Positions 1-5,808 of a DNA stretch of 8,239 bases are shown in pieces. Under the pieces are notes generated by a model that made no database searches, was not told the origin of the DNA, and worked only from the letters and a program-made list of their open reading frames with translations. The DNA is from an uncultured Clostridia bacterium (GTDB taxonomy: Bacteria; Bacillota; Clostridia; Oscillospirales; Oscillospiraceae). The translations under genes and the position numbers were made by a program. Location: positions 1 through 8,239 of the forward strand of contig CAMEMX010000066.1 in the NCBI GenBank assembly GCA_945927915.1. The letters run 5' to 3'. Positions within the stretch are counted from its first letter, which is position 1, and each line of letters begins with the position of its first letter.

Positions 1-34
1 CGGCTTGCTCCGCAAGCCTCGCAATGACATGACG
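1..34. repeat. Partial REP-like palindromic repeat, cut by window edge
   Basis: Bases 2-8 and 12-18 form a perfect 7-bp stem (GGCTTGC/GCAAGCC) with a 3-base loop. On the minus strand it is preceded by ATGTCATTGCGAG. This 'GTCATTGCGAG + hairpin' layout resembles short palindromic intergenic repeats common in clostridial genomes, which usually close with a GGCAATC-like arm; that arm would fall outside the window. It sits just after the operon terminator, a typical place for such elements. The hairpin is seen directly; the family assignment is from memory of the pattern. Confidence 0.5.
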
Positions 35-71
35 AAAACAACAACAGCGCGGGAGCGTTCCCGCGCTGTTG
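31..71 (-). terminator. Intrinsic terminator of the BMC operon
   Basis: Bases 42-54 and 59-71 form a perfect 13-bp stem (CAACAGCGCGGGA paired with TCCCGCGCTGTTG) around a 4-base loop. Read on the minus strand, the stem is followed by TTGTTTTCGTC, a U-rich tail. It starts 15 bases after the stop codon of the isomerase gene. The T-rich side is only on the minus-strand exit, so it works for this operon and not clearly for plus-strand transcripts. Confidence 0.9.
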
Positions 72-86
72 CTGTTCTATTCCGAA

Positions 87-836
87 TCAGCCGTGGTAAT
101 TGACGACCTTTTCAAACTTTTCCGCGACAAGGCTCGCGCCGCCGATCAGGCCGCCGTCGATCTCCGGCTGGCTCATCAGCTCGTTCGCGTTCTTGTCGTT
201 CATGCTGCCGCCGTAGAGGATGCGCACCTGTTCGGCCGCATCGCCGAAGACCTCGCGCACGGCGCGGCGGATGGCCGCGATGGTGCGGTTGGCATCGGAC
301 GCGGTGGCGGTCATGCCCGTGCCGATCGCCCAGATCGGCTCATAGGCGATTACGACATCGGTGACCTGCGCATTGCTGACGCCCGCGAGCGCAGCCTTGG
401 TCTGCAGGCAGACGACCTCGTTCGTGATGCCGGTCTGCTTCTGCGCGAGGCTCTCGCCGACGCAGACGATGGGCTTGAGGCCGTTGGCAAGCACCTTGAG
501 CACCTTCTTGTTGACCGTCTCGTCCGTCTCGCCGAAATACTGGCGGCGCTCGGAGTGGCCGAGGATGACGTACTCGACGCCCAGCTCCTTCAGGCTGGCG
601 CAGTTGGCCTCGCCCGTGAAGGCGCCCTTGTCCTCAAAGTGGACGTTCTGCGCGCCGAGCTTGATCGGCGTGCCTTTGAGCTGCCCGCCGGCGGCGAACA
701 GGCTCACGGTCATGGGACATACAACAACCTCGACGTTGCCGTGCGGCTGAATCTTCTTCAGCTCCTGCAGCAGCGCGACGGTCTCGGCGGGCGTCTTGTT
801 CATCTTCCAGTTGCCCGCGATCATGGGTCTTCTCAT
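87..836 (-). CDS. tpiA: Triosephosphate isomerase
   Basis: Interconverts glyceraldehyde-3-phosphate and dihydroxyacetone phosphate. The 249-residue protein has the normal length for the family. All hallmark elements are present: GNWKMN at 8-13 (Asn9, Lys11), GHSERR at 93-98 with the electrophilic His94, AYEPIWAIGTG at 164-174 with catalytic Glu166 and the start of flexible loop 6, and the phosphate-gripping GGS (209-211) and GGLIGGASL (228-236). The start has GGAGG 8 bases upstream. It begins 16 bases after the DeoC1 stop and is the last gene before the terminator. It has no N-terminal targeting extension, unlike the neighbouring aldolases, so it is probably cytosolic and receives the C3 product released by the aldolases. 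TPI normally sits with gap/pgk; its place here suggests a pathway-dedicated copy, which is an inference. Confidence 0.96.
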   Translation of the reverse strand: MRRPMIAGNWKMNKTPAETVALLQELKKIQPHGNVEVVVCPMTVSLFAAGGQLKGTPIKLGAQNVHFEDKGAFTGEANCASLKELGVEYVILGHSERRQYFGETDETVNKKVLKVLANGLKPIVCVGESLAQKQTGITNEVVCLQTKAALAGVSNAQVTDVVIAYEPIWAIGTGMTATASDANRTIAAIRRAVREVFGDAAEQVRILYGGSMNDKNANELMSQPEIDGGLIGGASLVAEKFEKVVNYHG

Positions 837-852
837 GCTGTCCGCCTCCGGA

Positions 853-1683
853 TCAATAGAGCTTCTTGCGGATCTCGACGTTGCCGGCCGGGCAGTGGTT
901 CTTGCAGTTGCCGCAGTTGATGCACTTATGCTCGTCGTTCTTCACGCCGGAGACGATCTTGCCGGTGGAGCTTGCGCCGATACGGTTCGCGCCTGCGTTG
1001 ATCATGGCAACCGCGTCGTCATAGGTACGCACGCCGCCGGACGCCTTAACGCCCATGTCGGGGCCGACGGTCTCACGCATGAGGCGGACGTCCTCGACGG
1101 TCGCGCCGCCGGTGGAATAGCCGGTGGAGGTCTTGACGAAGTGTGCGCCGGCGAGCTTTGCGACGGTGCAGGCCTTGACCTTCTCCTCGTCGGTCAGCAG
1201 GCAGGCTTCGATGATGACCTTAACCAGCGCACGACCCTTGACGGCGTTGACAACGCCCTCGATGTCGCGCTTGACGAGCATCCAGTCGCCGGACTTGATC
1301 GCGCCGACGTTGATGACCATGTCGATCTCGCGGGCTCCCTTGGTGGCAGCGTCGGCAGCCTCGAACGCCTTAGTCTCGGGCGTGCAGGTGCCGAACGGGA
1401 AAGCGATAACGCAGCACGGCGTCACGCCGCTGCCCTCGAGCTGCTGGGCGACGTACTGAATGTAGGACGGGTTGACGCAGACGCTGGCGCAGTGGTACTT
1501 CTTCGCCTCGTCGCAGATCTTGCGGATGTCCGAAACGGAGGCTTCGGGCTTGAGGTAGGTATGGTCGATATATTTCGCCATGTCGGCGGGGTTCTGGCCG
1601 CCGGCAGCGGGGGCGGGAGTCTGCGCGCCGTACTTGGAGCAGATCTCCTCGGTCACCTGTCTGATAATTTCATTGATATCCAT
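853..1683 (-). CDS. deoC: Deoxyribose-phosphate aldolase with C-terminal [4Fe-4S]-type motif (DeoC1)
   Basis: Class I aldolase of the DERA family: 2-deoxyribose-5-phosphate to acetaldehyde plus glyceraldehyde-3-phosphate. The protein has 276 residues. Residues 1-19 form an amphipathic helix followed by a Pro/Ala/Gly linker (about 20-34), the layout of a BMC encapsulation peptide. The TIM-barrel domain (about 35-250) keeps the catalytic set: Asp121 in EIDMVINVG, Schiff-base Lys184 in VKTSTG, Lys213 in [10 protein letters not shown], and phosphate-site Arg219 and GASS (236-239). The tail carries [12 protein letters not shown] (254-265), a full CxxCxxCxxxCP motif absent from ordinary DERA. I chose the ATG at 1683 because GAAAGGA lies just upstream and the targeting helix starts there; an in-frame ATG at 1725 would overlap the preceding gene and lacks that context. 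It follows DeoC2 after 19 bases. The aldolase call is secure; the role of the tail is unknown. Confidence 0.93.
   Translation of the reverse strand: MDINEIIRQVTEEICSKYGAQTPAPAAGGQNPADMAKYIDHTYLKPEASVSDIRKICDEAKKYHCASVCVNPSYIQYVAQQLEGSGVTPCCVIAFPFGTCTPETKAFEAADAATKGAREIDMVINVGAIKSGDWMLVKRDIEGVVNAVKGRALVKVIIEACLLTDEEKVKACTVAKLAGAHFVKTSTGYSTGGATVEDVRLMRETVGPDMGVKASGGVRTYDDAVAMINAGANRIGASSTGKIVSGVKNDEHKCINCGNCKNHCPAGNVEIRKKLY
889..924 (-). other. CxxCxxCxxxCP motif fused to the aldolase
   Basis: Codons 254-265 of DeoC1 encode Cys254, Cys257, Cys260 and Cys264 followed by Pro265, the spacing of bacterial-type ferredoxin [4Fe-4S] sites. It is in frame, 12 codons before the stop, after the end of the barrel domain. 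Only one such motif is present. In two-cluster ferredoxins the fourth Cys of each motif ligates the other cluster, so a lone motif would either close its own cluster or be completed across a subunit interface. Cluster binding is inferred from spacing only. Confidence 0.8.
1627..1683 (-). other. Encapsulation-peptide-like N-terminus of DeoC1
   Basis: Residues 1-19 ([19 protein letters not shown]) have hydrophobic residues at i, i+3/4 spacing (I3, I6/I7, V10, I14) alternating with charged ones. A flexible [12 protein letters not shown] linker then joins it to the barrel. This matches the known form of cargo-targeting helices in metabolosomes. It is close in pattern to the DeoC2 N-terminus. Confidence 0.7.
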
Positions 1684-1702
1684 CCTCGTGGTTCCTTTCG
1701 TA

Positions 1703-2455
1703 TTATTTTCTCGCTTCCTCGGCAATTTTCGCCGTGGCGGTCAGGCCCAGACGGGTCGCGCCCGCCGCGAGCAGGCTCTCGGCCTGCGCAAGGGTCTTGA
1801 TGCCGCCGTCGATCTTAATGCCGACGTTTCTGCCCAGAATGTCATAGGCGAGCTTGACGTCCTCGACGCGTGCGCCGTGACCGCTGAGCATATTCTGGAT
1901 CTTAACGTAGTCCACGCCGCTGGCGCGGAGCATGGTCAGGACGCTGCGCTTTTCCGCGTCGGTAAAGAGGGCGTGCTCAAAGACCGCCTTCAGCTTTGCC
2001 TTGCCGCAGGCGAAGCGCACAAGCTCCTCCAGCTCGCGCTGGGCGACGTCCAGACGGCCGGATTTGATGGCAAGGACGTTGATGGCGACGTCGATCTCGG
2101 TTGCGCCGTTTGCCATGCACTCGCGCAGCTCCGCCAGCTTCGCCGCCTGCGACATACAGCCGTGCGGGAAGCCGACCGCCGTACCGACCGCGACCGGACT
2201 GCCGAGCAGCTCCTCCCGCGCGGCGGGGACGTAATACGGCGCGACGCAGACCGCCGCGACGGAGTATTTCCGTGCAACGGCGCACTCGGCCTTGATCTTC
2301 TCCAGCGTGGTGTCCGGGTTCAGGAGCGAATGCTCCAAATGGGCAATGACATCCGTCCCCGTGACAAGTCCCGCGCAGGGTGCGGGCGCGGTATCCACAT
2401 GGAAGTATTGCAGCACCTGGCGCTCTACTTCCCTTCTGATTGCTTCCACATCCAT
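1703..2455 (-). CDS. Divergent DeoC-family aldolase (DeoC2)
   Basis: A second DERA-family protein of 250 residues. Residues 1-19 ([19 protein letters not shown]) form a targeting-type helix with a TAPAP linker. The barrel keeps Asp122 in EIDVAINV, the Schiff-base lysine (Lys185 in YVKIQN) and Lys214 in GIKIDGG, so Schiff-base chemistry looks possible. The phosphate pocket differs: the KTSTG loop reads KIQNMLSG (185-192), the Arg of GGVRT is Lys220, and GASS is GLTA (237-240). It may act on a different substrate or form a mixed oligomer with DeoC1. Start: ATG at 2455 lies 2 bases after the BMC-P stop with GGGAG 11 bases upstream; a TTG at 2461, overlapping that stop, would add two residues and has better spacing, so the exact start is open. 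The family is firm; the substrate is not. Confidence 0.87.
   Translation of the reverse strand: MDVEAIRREVERQVLQYFHVDTAPAPCAGLVTGTDVIAHLEHSLLNPDTTLEKIKAECAVARKYSVAAVCVAPYYVPAAREELLGSPVAVGTAVGFPHGCMSQAAKLAELRECMANGATEIDVAINVLAIKSGRLDVAQRELEELVRFACGKAKLKAVFEHALFTDAEKRSVLTMLRASGVDYVKIQNMLSGHGARVEDVKLAYDILGRNVGIKIDGGIKTLAQAESLLAAGATRLGLTATAKIAEEARK
2399..2455 (-). other. Encapsulation-peptide-like N-terminus of DeoC2
   Basis: Residues 1-19 alternate charged and hydrophobic residues as an amphipathic helix (V3, I6, V10, V14, L15, F18), followed by the DTAPAP linker. The opening M-D-[IV]-x-x-I pattern and following Arg resemble DeoC1, which suggests that both aldolases dock at the same shell site. 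Confidence 0.65.
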
Positions 2456-2457
2456 AG

Positions 2458-2745
2458 TCAATGATACTCCCTAACTTCGCCGTCGATGGTCAGATGGTCG
2501 ATCACGCCGCAGATGGTCAGATCCGCGATGCACTGCCGGCCGAGGAACATATTCGCTGCGCCGCCGTCGACATTGACGATGACGGTGTCCCCGATGCCGG
2601 CGTCCGCCACATCAAAGGCGATCGCCTGATTGCCGGTCAGATTGCCGTCCTCGTCGATATAGTCGACGATCATCAGCTTCTGCCCGGCAAAGCCCGCGTC
2701 CTTGACCGTGGAAACGACGTTCCCGACGACTCTTGCCAGCTTCAT
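2458..2745 (-). CDS. BMC-P vertex (pentamer) shell protein, EutN/CcmL family
   Basis: A 95-residue member of the EutN/CcmL family, whose pentamers cap the vertices of the polyhedral shell. It opens with the family motif [16 protein letters not shown], then [13 protein letters not shown], then [24 protein letters not shown] (about 41-64), and ends with [13 protein letters not shown]. Its ATG overlaps the stop of the preceding BMC-H gene in an ATGA tetranucleotide, and no purine-rich ribosome site precedes it, so translation is probably coupled to BMC-H. It is the second of two BMC-H/BMC-P pairs in the operon and one of three distinct BMC-P genes. Low translation would suit a protein needed in only about 12 pentamers per shell; that link is an inference. 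Confidence 0.93.
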   Translation of the reverse strand: MKLARVVGNVVSTVKDAGFAGQKLMIVDYIDEDGNLTGNQAIAFDVADAGIGDTVIVNVDGGAANMFLGRQCIADLTICGVIDHLTIDGEVREYH

Positions 2746-3017
2746 CCCATTTTCGGGAGGATGCCCTCGACGTCGTCATGCGGAGACGGGATGACGTGGC
2801 AGCCGTACAGCTCGCCGACGCGCTTTGCCGCCGTTGCGCCCGCATCGACTGCGGCCTTGACCGCGCCGACGTCGCCGCGCACCATGACGGTGACGAGGCC
2901 GGAGCCGATCTGCTCCTTGCCGATGAGATGAACGTCTGCCGCCTTGACCATTGCGTCGGCTGCTTCGACGGAGCCGATGAGGCCGCGGGTCTCGACCATA
3001 CCAAGTGCTAATTTCAT
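2742..3017 (-). CDS. BMC-H hexameric shell protein, PduA-like, copy 1
   Basis: A 91-residue single-BMC-domain protein that forms the hexamers tiling the shell facets. It reads [12 protein letters not shown] at the start, has the central-pore segment [17 protein letters not shown] (37-53) and ends in [16 protein letters not shown]. The GSG pore loop (38-40) is the PduA type, which passes small polar metabolites. The ATG at 3017 has GGAGG 7 bases upstream. The in-frame TTG at 3032 coincides with that ribosome site and is rejected as the start. It differs from the other BMC-H copies at 7-8 of 91 residues (V8, S16, V17, D28, E35 and K89 are its own), the most divergent of the three. Its stop overlaps the next BMC-P start. 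Confidence 0.95.
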   Translation of the reverse strand: MKLALGMVETRGLIGSVEAADAMVKAADVHLIGKEQIGSGLVTVMVRGDVGAVKAAVDAGATAAKRVGELYGCHVIPSPHDDVEGILPKMG

Positions 3018-3032
3018 AGTGATTTCCTCCAA

Positions 3033-3311
3033 TTATTCTTCGGGTTTGAGTTGAACGTTATAAGAATCGATAAAGCCAACGATGGCGGAGTCGGCGGGTG
3101 TTTTCTTCGTGCGGAACATCCGCCCGGCCTCCTTCGAGCCGATCATATAGACGAAGTCGCCTCTGCCAGCCTGCCGGGTCGAATCCGCTGACACGACCAT
3201 TTTGGTTTTCTTGCCTTTTTCAATGAGCTGCACCACGAGGAGCGGGATATTCTCCAGATTCGGCTCCTTCACGGTGGCGACCACGCAGCCGACGACCTGC
3301 CCGATGTACAT
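3033..3311 (-). CDS. BMC-P vertex (pentamer) shell protein, EutN/CcmL family
   Basis: A 92-residue EutN/CcmL family protein opening MYIGQVVGCVVATVKEP, followed by IPLLVVQLIEKG, then GRGDFVYMIGSKEAGRMF and the closing SAIVGFIDSYNV. It diverges from the other two BMC-P proteins here in the middle segment, where the usual VAVDAVGAG is replaced by VVSADSTRQAGRG (39-51). Its ATG lies 3 bases after the stop of BMC-H copy 2, and the upstream 25 bases contain no Shine-Dalgarno-like purine run, so it probably depends on coupling to BMC-H. It ends 15 bases before BMC-H copy 1, whose ribosome site fills that gap. Confidence 0.92.
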   Translation of the reverse strand: MYIGQVVGCVVATVKEPNLENIPLLVVQLIEKGKKTKMVVSADSTRQAGRGDFVYMIGSKEAGRMFRTKKTPADSAIVGFIDSYNVQLKPEE

Positions 3312-3314
3312 GGC

Positions 3315-3590
3315 TTAGCCGATGGTGGGCAGGATGCCCTCGACGTCGTCGTGCGGGGACGGGATGACGTGGCAGCCGTACAGCTCGCCGACGCGCTTCG
3401 CGGCGGTGGCGCCTGCGTCAACGGCGGCCTTGACCGCGCCGACGTCGCCGCGCACCATGACGGTGACGAGGCCGGAGCCGATCTGCTGCTTGCCGATGAG
3501 GTGGACGTTTGCTGCCTTGACCATGGCATCAGCGGCCTCGATGGCGCCGATGAGGCCGCGGGTCTCGATCATACCAAGTGCTAACTTCAT
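3315..3590 (-). CDS. BMC-H hexameric shell protein, PduA-like, copy 2
   Basis: A 91-residue BMC-domain protein with the same architecture and GSG pore (38-40) as its neighbours. It is identical to copy 3 at 88 of 91 positions, differing at residues 3, 81 and 90, and to copy 1 at 84 of 91. AAAGGAG lies 8 bases upstream of the ATG. The gene begins 18 bases after copy 3, an arrangement pointing to tandem duplication. Residue changes fall at the N-terminus and the C-terminal tail, away from the pore, so the copies likely mix freely in facets or differ only at edges and the concave/convex face. Confidence 0.95.
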   Translation of the reverse strand: MKLALGMIETRGLIGAIEAADAMVKAANVHLIGKQQIGSGLVTVMVRGDVGAVKAAVDAGATAAKRVGELYGCHVIPSPHDDVEGILPTIG

Positions 3591-3797
3591 TGCAGTATCT
3601 CCTTTCGATTAACCCATCGTGGGCAGGATGCCCTCGACGTCGTTGTGCGGGGACGGGATGACGTGGCAGCCGTACAGCTCGCCGACGCGCTTCGCGGCGG
3701 TGGCGCCTGCGTCAACGGCGGCCTTGACCGCGCCGACGTCGCCGCGCACCATGACGGTGACGAGGCCGGAGCCGATCTGCTGCTTGCCGATGAGGTG
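3351..3797. repeat. Direct repeat inside two BMC-H genes (153 bp exact, 294-bp period)
   Basis: Bases 3351-3503 and 3645-3797 are identical over 153 bp. Flanking sequence in the two genes remains highly similar with scattered silent differences. The exact block covers the pore region through the tail-proximal part. Its lack of even silent changes indicates a recent tandem duplication or recent gene conversion. The third copy (2742-3017) shares shorter exact blocks with both. Confidence 0.95.
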
Positions 3798-3884
3798 AAC
3801 GTTTGCTGCCTTGACCATTGCGTCGGCGGCTTCGATGGCGCCGATGAGGCCGCGGGTCTCGATCATGCCTAATGCTTCTTTCAT
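3609..3884 (-). CDS. BMC-H hexameric shell protein, PduA-like, copy 3
   Basis: A 91-residue BMC-domain shell protein, first of the shell-gene run after the PduT-like gene. It begins [12 protein letters not shown], where Glu3 replaces the Leu3 of the other copies, and carries Asn81 in place of Asp81 in the [11 protein letters not shown] tail. The pore segment is unchanged ([12 protein letters not shown]). CGGAGG lies upstream of the ATG with an AT-rich leader before it, which may make this the best-translated shell gene. A 64-base gap separates it from the PduT-like gene, the longest spacer in the operon. Confidence 0.95.
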   Translation of the reverse strand: MKEALGMIETRGLIGAIEAADAMVKAANVHLIGKQQIGSGLVTVMVRGDVGAVKAAVDAGATAAKRVGELYGCHVIPSPHNDVEGILPTMG

Positions 3885-3948
3885 GTTGTGTTCCTCCGTT
3901 TAAGATGTATATTTTTTATTTTTTTGACTGGTATTCAGAGCTGCACGA
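3885..3948 (-). promoter_or_regulatory. AT-rich leader before the BMC-H run
   Basis: This 64-base spacer is the longest in the operon and the only AT-rich one. On the minus strand it reads CAGTC, then seven A, T, six A, then TATACATCTTAA, followed by the GGAGG site of BMC-H copy 3. The A-rich unpaired RNA could serve as a ribosome standby or S1-binding site or as an RNA cleavage point. A TATACA could be a -10 element, but no good -35 lies 16-18 bases upstream. The function is an inference. Confidence 0.4.
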
Positions 3949-4494
3949 TCAGTACAGCGCTTTGATGATGTCGGGGTGCGGCGACGGGATGACGACGCTC
4001 TCGGAGAGCATTCCCTGCGCCTCGGGCACCTTTTCGCCGGCGGCGATCGCCGCACGGACGGCTGCGACCTCACCCGTCATGGTGATGAAGGACTTGCCGC
4101 CCAGACCGCGGCCGAGGCGGATGTCGATCAGGTGAATGTCCGCGGCCTTGACCGCCGCGTCCGCCGCGACGACCGCGGAGCAGAGACTGAACGCCTCCAT
4201 CACGCCGACCGCCGAGACCTCGCCGATCTCGTTGCAGGCGTTGATCGCCTTGGGCACCTGCTCGTGGACATGGGAGATCACCATGCTGTCGACCAGGCGC
4301 TGACCTGCGACGGCCTTGCCGGCGTCGACGCTCTCCTTGACCGCGGCGACCTCGCCCGTGACGATGACGATATACTTGCCGGCGCAGACGGGCTGTGCCG
4401 CGACCAGCTCAACGGACGCCGCCTTGAGCATCGCATCGCCCGCGTTTACGCCGACGGGGATGGCGTTTGTCTCGATCATTCCGAGTGCATTCAT
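3949..4494 (-). CDS. pduT: BMC-T tandem-domain shell protein, PduT-like, with pore cysteine
   Basis: A 181-residue trimeric shell protein with two fused BMC domains (about 1-90 and 91-181). Domain 1 starts MNALGMIETNAIPVGVNAGD and domain 2 starts SAVGVMEAFSLCSAVVAAD. Cys37 in the PVCAGK segment aligns by context with Cys38 of PduT (ICPGK), which in Citrobacter and Salmonella PduT holds a [4Fe-4S] cluster at the trimer pore. A cluster here is therefore likely. Its ATG overlaps the PduS-like stop (ATGA) and AGGAGG lies 8 bases upstream within that gene. Direct linkage to the PduS-like gene supports an electron path through the shell, as proposed for PduS-PduT in propanediol metabolosomes. The tail (VVIPSPHPDIIKALY) echoes the BMC-H tail. 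Confidence 0.93.
   Translation of the reverse strand: MNALGMIETNAIPVGVNAGDAMLKAASVELVAAQPVCAGKYIVIVTGEVAAVKESVDAGKAVAGQRLVDSMVISHVHEQVPKAINACNEIGEVSAVGVMEAFSLCSAVVAADAAVKAADIHLIDIRLGRGLGGKSFITMTGEVAAVRAAIAAGEKVPEAQGMLSESVVIPSPHPDIIKALY
4384..4386 (-). other. Codon for predicted pore iron-sulfur cysteine (Cys37)
   Basis: The TGC codon sits in the PVCAGK context, matching the Cys-x-Gly-Lys site of PduT. One Cys per subunit would give three ligands for a cluster at the trimer axis. Confidence 0.7.
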
Positions 4495-5804
4495 TTGGAC
4501 GTCCTCCTGATTTCAATATACTCGTCCGTGACGGCCGTGACCGTGCCGGAGATGCTCGCGTGCATCTTGACGCCGAGCTTCTTTTCCGCGATGTCCGCGA
4601 CGAGCTGATTCTTGCGCACCTTGTCGCCCACGGCGACCTTCGGCACGCTCGGCGCGCCCACGCCCATGCGCAGCGCGATGCGCACGCAGTCGGTCGGAAG
4701 CGTCTTGTCGACCAGCGGGGCCGGCACGTCATACTCGCTCACGCCGAGGCGGGCGATCAGACGGGAGACGGGGACCTTTTTGTTCTCCAGACCGCCGTCG
4801 ACCTCGCCGTAGACCTCCTTGCGCGGGCGCGTGCCCTTGGAGGCGATGGCGGATTTGAGCGTCTGCATGACCTGCGAGGGCTTGAGGCCGAAGTTGCAGG
4901 CGTAGTAGGTGCAAAGGCCGCAGTTGCAGCACGAGAAGATGCCGTTGAAATCGCCCATCAGGTCGATGCCGTTGGCAAGGCTGCGCATGGCCTTGTGCGG
5001 CTGGACGTTGAGGCCCAGCGCGTTTCTCGGGCACATCTGCGTGCACATCGAGCACTGGCAGCACACCGCCATGATCATGCGCAGGTCGAGCTTCGGGGAT
5101 TTCGTCTGCAGCAGCGGATGGTTCTTCGGGATGGCGAGCAGGCCGCCCGTGGTCTTGGTCACGGGGATGTCGAGCGTGTCGACCACCCGGCCCATGGCAG
5201 GGCCGCCGATGATGTAGTCGCACGGCTCGGTCGTGCCGCCCGCCGCGTCGATCAGCTCCTTGAGGCTGATGCCGACGGGGACGCGCAGGGTAACGGGGTT
5301 TTTGACCGCGCCGCCCACGGTGACGTATTTCTCAATGACCTTTTTGCCGTCGATCGCGCCGGCGATGTTCACCAGCGTGCTGACGTTGCACACGACCGCG
5401 CCGACGTCGAGCGGAAGGCCGCCCGTCGGAACGACTTTTCCCGTGACCTCGTAGACGATCTGCTGTTCGTCGCCTGCGGGGTAGTACGCGTCGAGCAGGT
5501 GCAGCTCCACATCGTCGGCGTCCTTCAGGGCTTCCTTTAACGCCCTGACCGCCTCGTGGTAGTGCTCCTTCAGGCAGATGACCGCGTGCTTTGCGCCGGT
5601 GAATTCCTTCACCGCGCGGATGCCGCGCACGACGTCCGCCGCGTAATACTGCATGACCTGCTGGTCGACGCGCAGGAGCGGCTCGCACTCAGCGCCGTTG
5701 GCAAGGACATACTCGGCCTTGCAGTTGATCTTCACATGAGTCGGGAAGCCTGCGCCGCCGGCGCCGAGAATACCGGCGTCACAGACGATTTTTGCAAGTT
5801 CCAT
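4491..5804 (-). CDS. pduS: PduS/RnfC-like flavin iron-sulfur oxidoreductase
   Basis: A 437-residue protein related to the RnfC/NuoF family and to PduS. The N-terminal GILGAGGAGFPTHVK (11-25) and LANGAECEP (34-42) are the FMN/NADH-domain signatures. IGGPAMG (199-205) and TTGGLLAI (218-225) follow. Two cluster sites come next: CCQCSMCTQMCP (248-259, CxxCxxCxxxCP) and CCNCGLCTYYAC (292-303, CxxCxxCxxxxC). The C-terminal part (about 370-437) has a lipoyl-like beta-sandwich pattern (VAVGDKVRKNQLVADI, GTVTAV). In propanediol metabolosomes PduS reduces cobalamin; no B12-dependent enzyme is visible here, so a general role in NADH oxidation and electron transfer to the PduT-like pore is more likely. 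The start lies 4 bases after the aldehyde dehydrogenase stop with no clear ribosome site, suggesting coupling. There is no targeting helix. Confidence 0.92.
   Translation of the reverse strand: MELAKIVCDAGILGAGGAGFPTHVKINCKAEYVLANGAECEPLLRVDQQVMQYYAADVVRGIRAVKEFTGAKHAVICLKEHYHEAVRALKEALKDADDVELHLLDAYYPAGDEQQIVYEVTGKVVPTGGLPLDVGAVVCNVSTLVNIAGAIDGKKVIEKYVTVGGAVKNPVTLRVPVGISLKELIDAAGGTTEPCDYIIGGPAMGRVVDTLDIPVTKTTGGLLAIPKNHPLLQTKSPKLDLRMIMAVCCQCSMCTQMCPRNALGLNVQPHKAMRSLANGIDLMGDFNGIFSCCNCGLCTYYACNFGLKPSQVMQTLKSAIASKGTRPRKEVYGEVDGGLENKKVPVSRLIARLGVSEYDVPAPLVDKTLPTDCVRIALRMGVGAPSVPKVAVGDKVRKNQLVADIAEKKLGVKMHASISGTVTAVTDEYIEIRRTSK
4896..5063 (-). other. Two [4Fe-4S] cluster sites of the PduS-like protein
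   Basis: The first site is encoded at 5028-5063 (Cys248, 251, 254, 258 with Pro259). The second is at 4896-4931 (Cys292, 295, 298, 303), with one extra residue before the last Cys. Both have a doubled Cys at the start (248/249 and 292/293), as often seen in this family. Confidence 0.85.
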
Positions 5805-5808
5805 AGGC

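Noticed and set aside
1684..1725. Upstream ATG for DeoC1 at 1725 (adds 14 residues)
   Set aside because: It overlaps the end of DeoC2, and the extra residues (basic, Asn/Thr-rich) break the targeting-helix layout. The ATG at 1683 has a good ribosome site.
796..1800. Plus-strand open frame opposite DeoC1
   Set aside because: The minus-strand product has every DERA catalytic residue; the plus-strand product has no recognisable domain.
3018..3032. Upstream TTG start for BMC-H copy 1 (adds MEEIT)
   Set aside because: Those codons are the GGAGG ribosome site itself, and the other two copies begin at the equivalent of the ATG at 3017.
3885..3948. Confident sigma-70 promoter in the AT-rich spacer
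   Set aside because: TATACA is a fair -10, but the hexamer 17 bases upstream (ATACCA) is a poor -35, so I record only an AT-rich leader.
4467..5540. Plus-strand open frame (357 codons) opposite the PduS-like gene
   Set aside because: Same antisense artefact; rich in Ala, Arg, Asp and His, and the minus strand encodes a protein with intact cluster motifs.
4491..5804. Cobalamin reductase role for the PduS-like protein
   Set aside because: PduS reduces cobalamin in propanediol operons, but no B12-dependent enzyme or adenosyltransferase is in this window, so I leave the electron acceptor open.
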